In this document: positions 6,651 through 8,006 of the stretch, one piece after another | How the letters are laid out: every line of letters starts with the position of its first letter | How positions within the stretch are numbered: position 1 is the first letter of the stretch | Assembly: GCA_015258485.1 (NCBI GenBank) | Contig: JABZIF010000046.1 | Location: 1-8,006 of the forward strand | DNA length: 8,006 bases | From: Atopobiaceae bacterium | GTDB taxonomy: Bacteria; Actinomycetota; Coriobacteriia; Coriobacteriales; Atopobiaceae | Direction of reading: 5' to 3' | Position numbers and translations under genes: made by a program | The notes under the pieces: model-generated | Databases searched by the model: none | Told to the model about the DNA's origin: nothing | Seen by the model: the letters and a program-made list of their open reading frames with translations, nothing else

Positions 6651-7796
6651 TTATTCCGTCTTAAAGCGGTTATCTCCACCACCTAAGGCTTCCATAACGT
6701 CCTTGACGTACTGCTCGGTGTTCTTTTTGGCATCATCAAAGTTGTAATCCATAACATTATTAGGATCAAGCCCATACTCTGTAGCAATCTCAGGCTGTTT
6801 GGCATTATCAATTACTAGGAACTGATACGAGCCGTTTTCCTGAGCAAGATTGACGCACGCTGGTGAAAGAGCATACTCTACCCAAAGCTTTGCTGCATTT
6901 GAATGTGCGGCTCCCTTAAAGATTGCTGTTGCACCTACCTCATATGATGCGCCAGAGCTTGGAATCTGCAGACCAATATTATCGTGCTCCTGATCAACAA
7001 TCTGATAGATACCATCATGAAGCATTCCTAGTCCAATAGTGCACTCTCCTGTGCCAATAGCCTTAGAAGGACCAGAACCACTCTTGGTATACTGTGCGAT
7101 GTTCTTATCCAGATCAACAAGATACTGAACACCTTGATCGTGACCGTACTTCTGAATAACAGTATTAATGATTAACTTTGCAGTACCAGCGGTATTGTAA
7201 TTTGAAGACCAAATGAGACCCTTGTACTTAGGATCAACAAGATCCTTGTAATCTTTAGGAGGGTCGAGTTTAAGGCGCTCAAGCTCGTTTTTATCGTACA
7301 TAATTCCTAAAATACCCTTGTAAATGCCGTACCAATCATTATTAGAGCTCTTAAACTTATCAGAGATAAGATGCGAAGCATTCTTGGGCTCATACTGCTC
7401 AAGCAAACCTTTTGCAGAAGTCACATTATAAGGGTCGGTAGTACCACCAAACCAAACATCCGCTGATGGATGGCCATTTTCTTCCTCTATTTTTGCTGCT
7501 ACCTCACCAGTTGATAAACGCTGAGCTTGTACTTCAATGCCATACAACTTTTTAAAGTTGTTGCAAACGGCATTTAGATACTCTTCTTCGCAGGAACCGT
7601 AAACTATCAGCTTAGCTTCTTCTTTTGCGGCTTTCACAAGGTCTTCTGAAGCTCCAACGGTCTCTACAGAATTGACATCGGCACTTTCTTTGTTGTTATC
7701 ATCTTTATCTGAATCATTTTTATTGCAGGCAGCAAGGCCTAATCCTGCTACAGCTGCACTAACACTAAGAAAGCTACGGCGAGTAAGGTTAGACAT
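6651..7796 (-). CDS. ABC importer substrate-binding lipoprotein (AfuA/FbpA-like)
   Basis: This 381-aa protein is the first gene of the importer operon. It would capture the substrate outside the membrane. The N-terminus TRRSFLSVSAAVAGLGLAAC combines a twin-arginine (Tat) motif with a lipobox (LAAC, lipidated Cys at residue 24 from this start), so it is probably exported folded and anchored as a lipoprotein. A linker rich in Asp, Asn, Lys and Ser (about 25-45) follows. The mature part looks like an iron/sugar-phosphate family-1 binding protein: LIVYGSCEEEYL, SADVWFGGTTDPYN, YKGILGIMYDKNEL, YTKSGSGPSKAIGTGE and MLHDGIYQ. No Tyr-Tyr pair, the classical FbpA iron ligand, occurs anywhere. His260-Asp261 and Glu286 have a spacing close to that of the sugar-phosphate ligands I recall for AfuA, so a phosphorylated sugar is as plausible as iron. 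ATG 7796 is preferred over the in-frame GTG at 7802 because AAGAG sits five bases before it. Confidence 0.9.
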   Translation of the reverse strand: MSNLTRRSFLSVSAAVAGLGLAACNKNDSDKDDNNKESADVNSVETVGASEDLVKAAKEEAKLIVYGSCEEEYLNAVCNNFKKLYGIEVQAQRLSTGEVAAKIEEENGHPSADVWFGGTTDPYNVTSAKGLLEQYEPKNASHLISDKFKSSNNDWYGIYKGILGIMYDKNELERLKLDPPKDYKDLVDPKYKGLIWSSNYNTAGTAKLIINTVIQKYGHDQGVQYLVDLDKNIAQYTKSGSGPSKAIGTGECTIGLGMLHDGIYQIVDQEHDNIGLQIPSSGASYEVGATAIFKGAAHSNAAKLWVEYALSPACVNLAQENGSYQFLVIDNAKQPEIATEYGLDPNNVMDYNFDDAKKNTEQYVKDVMEALGGGDNRFKTE

Positions 7797-7815
7797 AAAC
7801 ACTCTTTTCTCTTTT

Positions 7816-7829
7816 TGTGGATATCCACA
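7816..7829. promoter_or_regulatory. Perfect 14-bp palindrome before the binding-protein gene (operator candidate)
   Basis: TGTGGATATCCACA is fully self-complementary and ends 19 nt before the importer's first start codon, just ahead of the ribosome-binding region. A repressor bound here would block transcription into the operon. Upstream on the - strand a weak promoter candidate exists (TTTATC at 7898-7903, 17 nt, TAAGAT at 7875-7880), which would place the palindrome within the leader. No T-run follows it in either direction, so it is not a terminator. The regulator is unknown and none is encoded in the window. Confidence 0.5.
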
Positions 7830-7925
7830 GCCTTAATGAAAAGAAAACATACTTACATTAATCTTACTCATCTTATCTTAAATTGCCTTAACTATTCGAT
7901 AAACGGATGGTTATATAAACGAGAT

Positions 7926-7955
7926 AAAAAAGACCAGAGAAAAATCTCTGGTCTT
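7926..7955 (-). terminator. Strong intrinsic terminator after tRNA-Ala
   Basis: Read on the - strand, AAGACCAGAGA and TCTCTGGTCTT form a perfect 11-bp stem with a 4-nt loop (arms at 7945-7955 and 7930-7940), running straight into a run of six T (7926-7931). It starts 7 nt after the encoded CCA end of the tRNA. It would stop tRNA transcription before the importer operon. There is no T-run on the + strand side, so it works in one direction. Confidence 0.93.
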
Positions 7956-7962
7956 GAACATT

Positions 7963-8006
7963 TGGTGGAGAATAGGGGGATCGAACCCCTGACCTCAGGC
8001 TTGCAA
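7963..8006 (-). tRNA. tRNA-Ala(UGC), 3' half, cut by window edge
   Basis: Only the 3' part of the gene is inside the window. Read on the - strand it starts in the anticodon loop with TTGCAA, which places U33, anticodon UGC and A37-A38. Next come the anticodon-stem 3' strand GCCTG, variable loop AGGTC, T-stem AGGGG, T-loop TTCGATC, T-stem CCCCT, acceptor 3' strand ATTCTCC, discriminator A and an encoded CCA. Position 70 is U, as required for the G3-U70 pair that identifies tRNA-Ala, although G3 itself lies outside the window. The 5' half lies beyond position 8006. Confidence 0.92.

Noticed and set aside
7816..7829. Overlapping near-DnaA boxes (ATATCCACA, 8 of 9 to TTATCCACA, on both strands)
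   Set aside because: There is a single site, with no box cluster, AT-rich unwinding element, dnaA or dnaN nearby. It is better explained as a palindrome by the importer operon.
7963..8006. tRNA 3' end as an integration (att) site
   Set aside because: No integrase, and no repeat of the tRNA 3' end was noticed elsewhere in the window. The neighbouring DNA looks like ordinary core chromosome.

Overview
The window suggests a low-to-moderate GC bacterium (roughly mid-40s % GC by eye). Ribosome-binding sites are of the AGGAG type, and the importer's binding protein is a twin-arginine lipoprotein. The proteins look compatible with the Coriobacteriia (the Atopobium/Lancefieldella/Olsenella neighbourhood), but that is an impression from protein style and no phylogeny was run. 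Everything looks chromosomal and ordinary. I see no transposase, phage gene, CRISPR array, toxin-antitoxin pair or defence system.

Layout, left to right. A TRIC/UPF0126-type membrane protein lies on the + strand (35-760). It faces, tail to tail, the translational GTPase gene typA/bipA on the - strand (884-2722), with a shared hairpin terminator between them. Upstream of typA, also on the - strand, is a small acidic protein of unknown function (2886-3344). Then comes a gene-free, AT-rich stretch with inverted and direct repeats (3345-3712). It includes the terminator of the next operon.

The right half is a complete - strand ABC importer operon. In transcription order it encodes a lipoprotein substrate-binding protein (6651-7796), a fused two-domain permease (4796-6505) and a PotA/FbpC-type ATPase with a TOBE domain (3713-4792). 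A 13-bp hairpin lies between the binding-protein and permease genes. The permease and ATPase genes are 3 nt apart, and the ATPase ribosome-binding site is made of the last permease codons. A perfect 14-bp palindrome sits just upstream of the binding-protein start. The family is usually annotated as iron(III) uptake. However, the binding protein has no Tyr-Tyr pair and carries a His-Asp plus later Glu arrangement that recalls the hexose-phosphate binder AfuA, so the substrate should be left open.

At the right edge is the 3' half of a tRNA-Ala(UGC) gene on the - strand, followed by a strong intrinsic terminator that insulates it from the importer operon. I did not find a convincing undescribed system. 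The items most worth checking are the importer's substrate and its palindrome, the intra-operon hairpin and the repeat-rich gap at 3390-3620.
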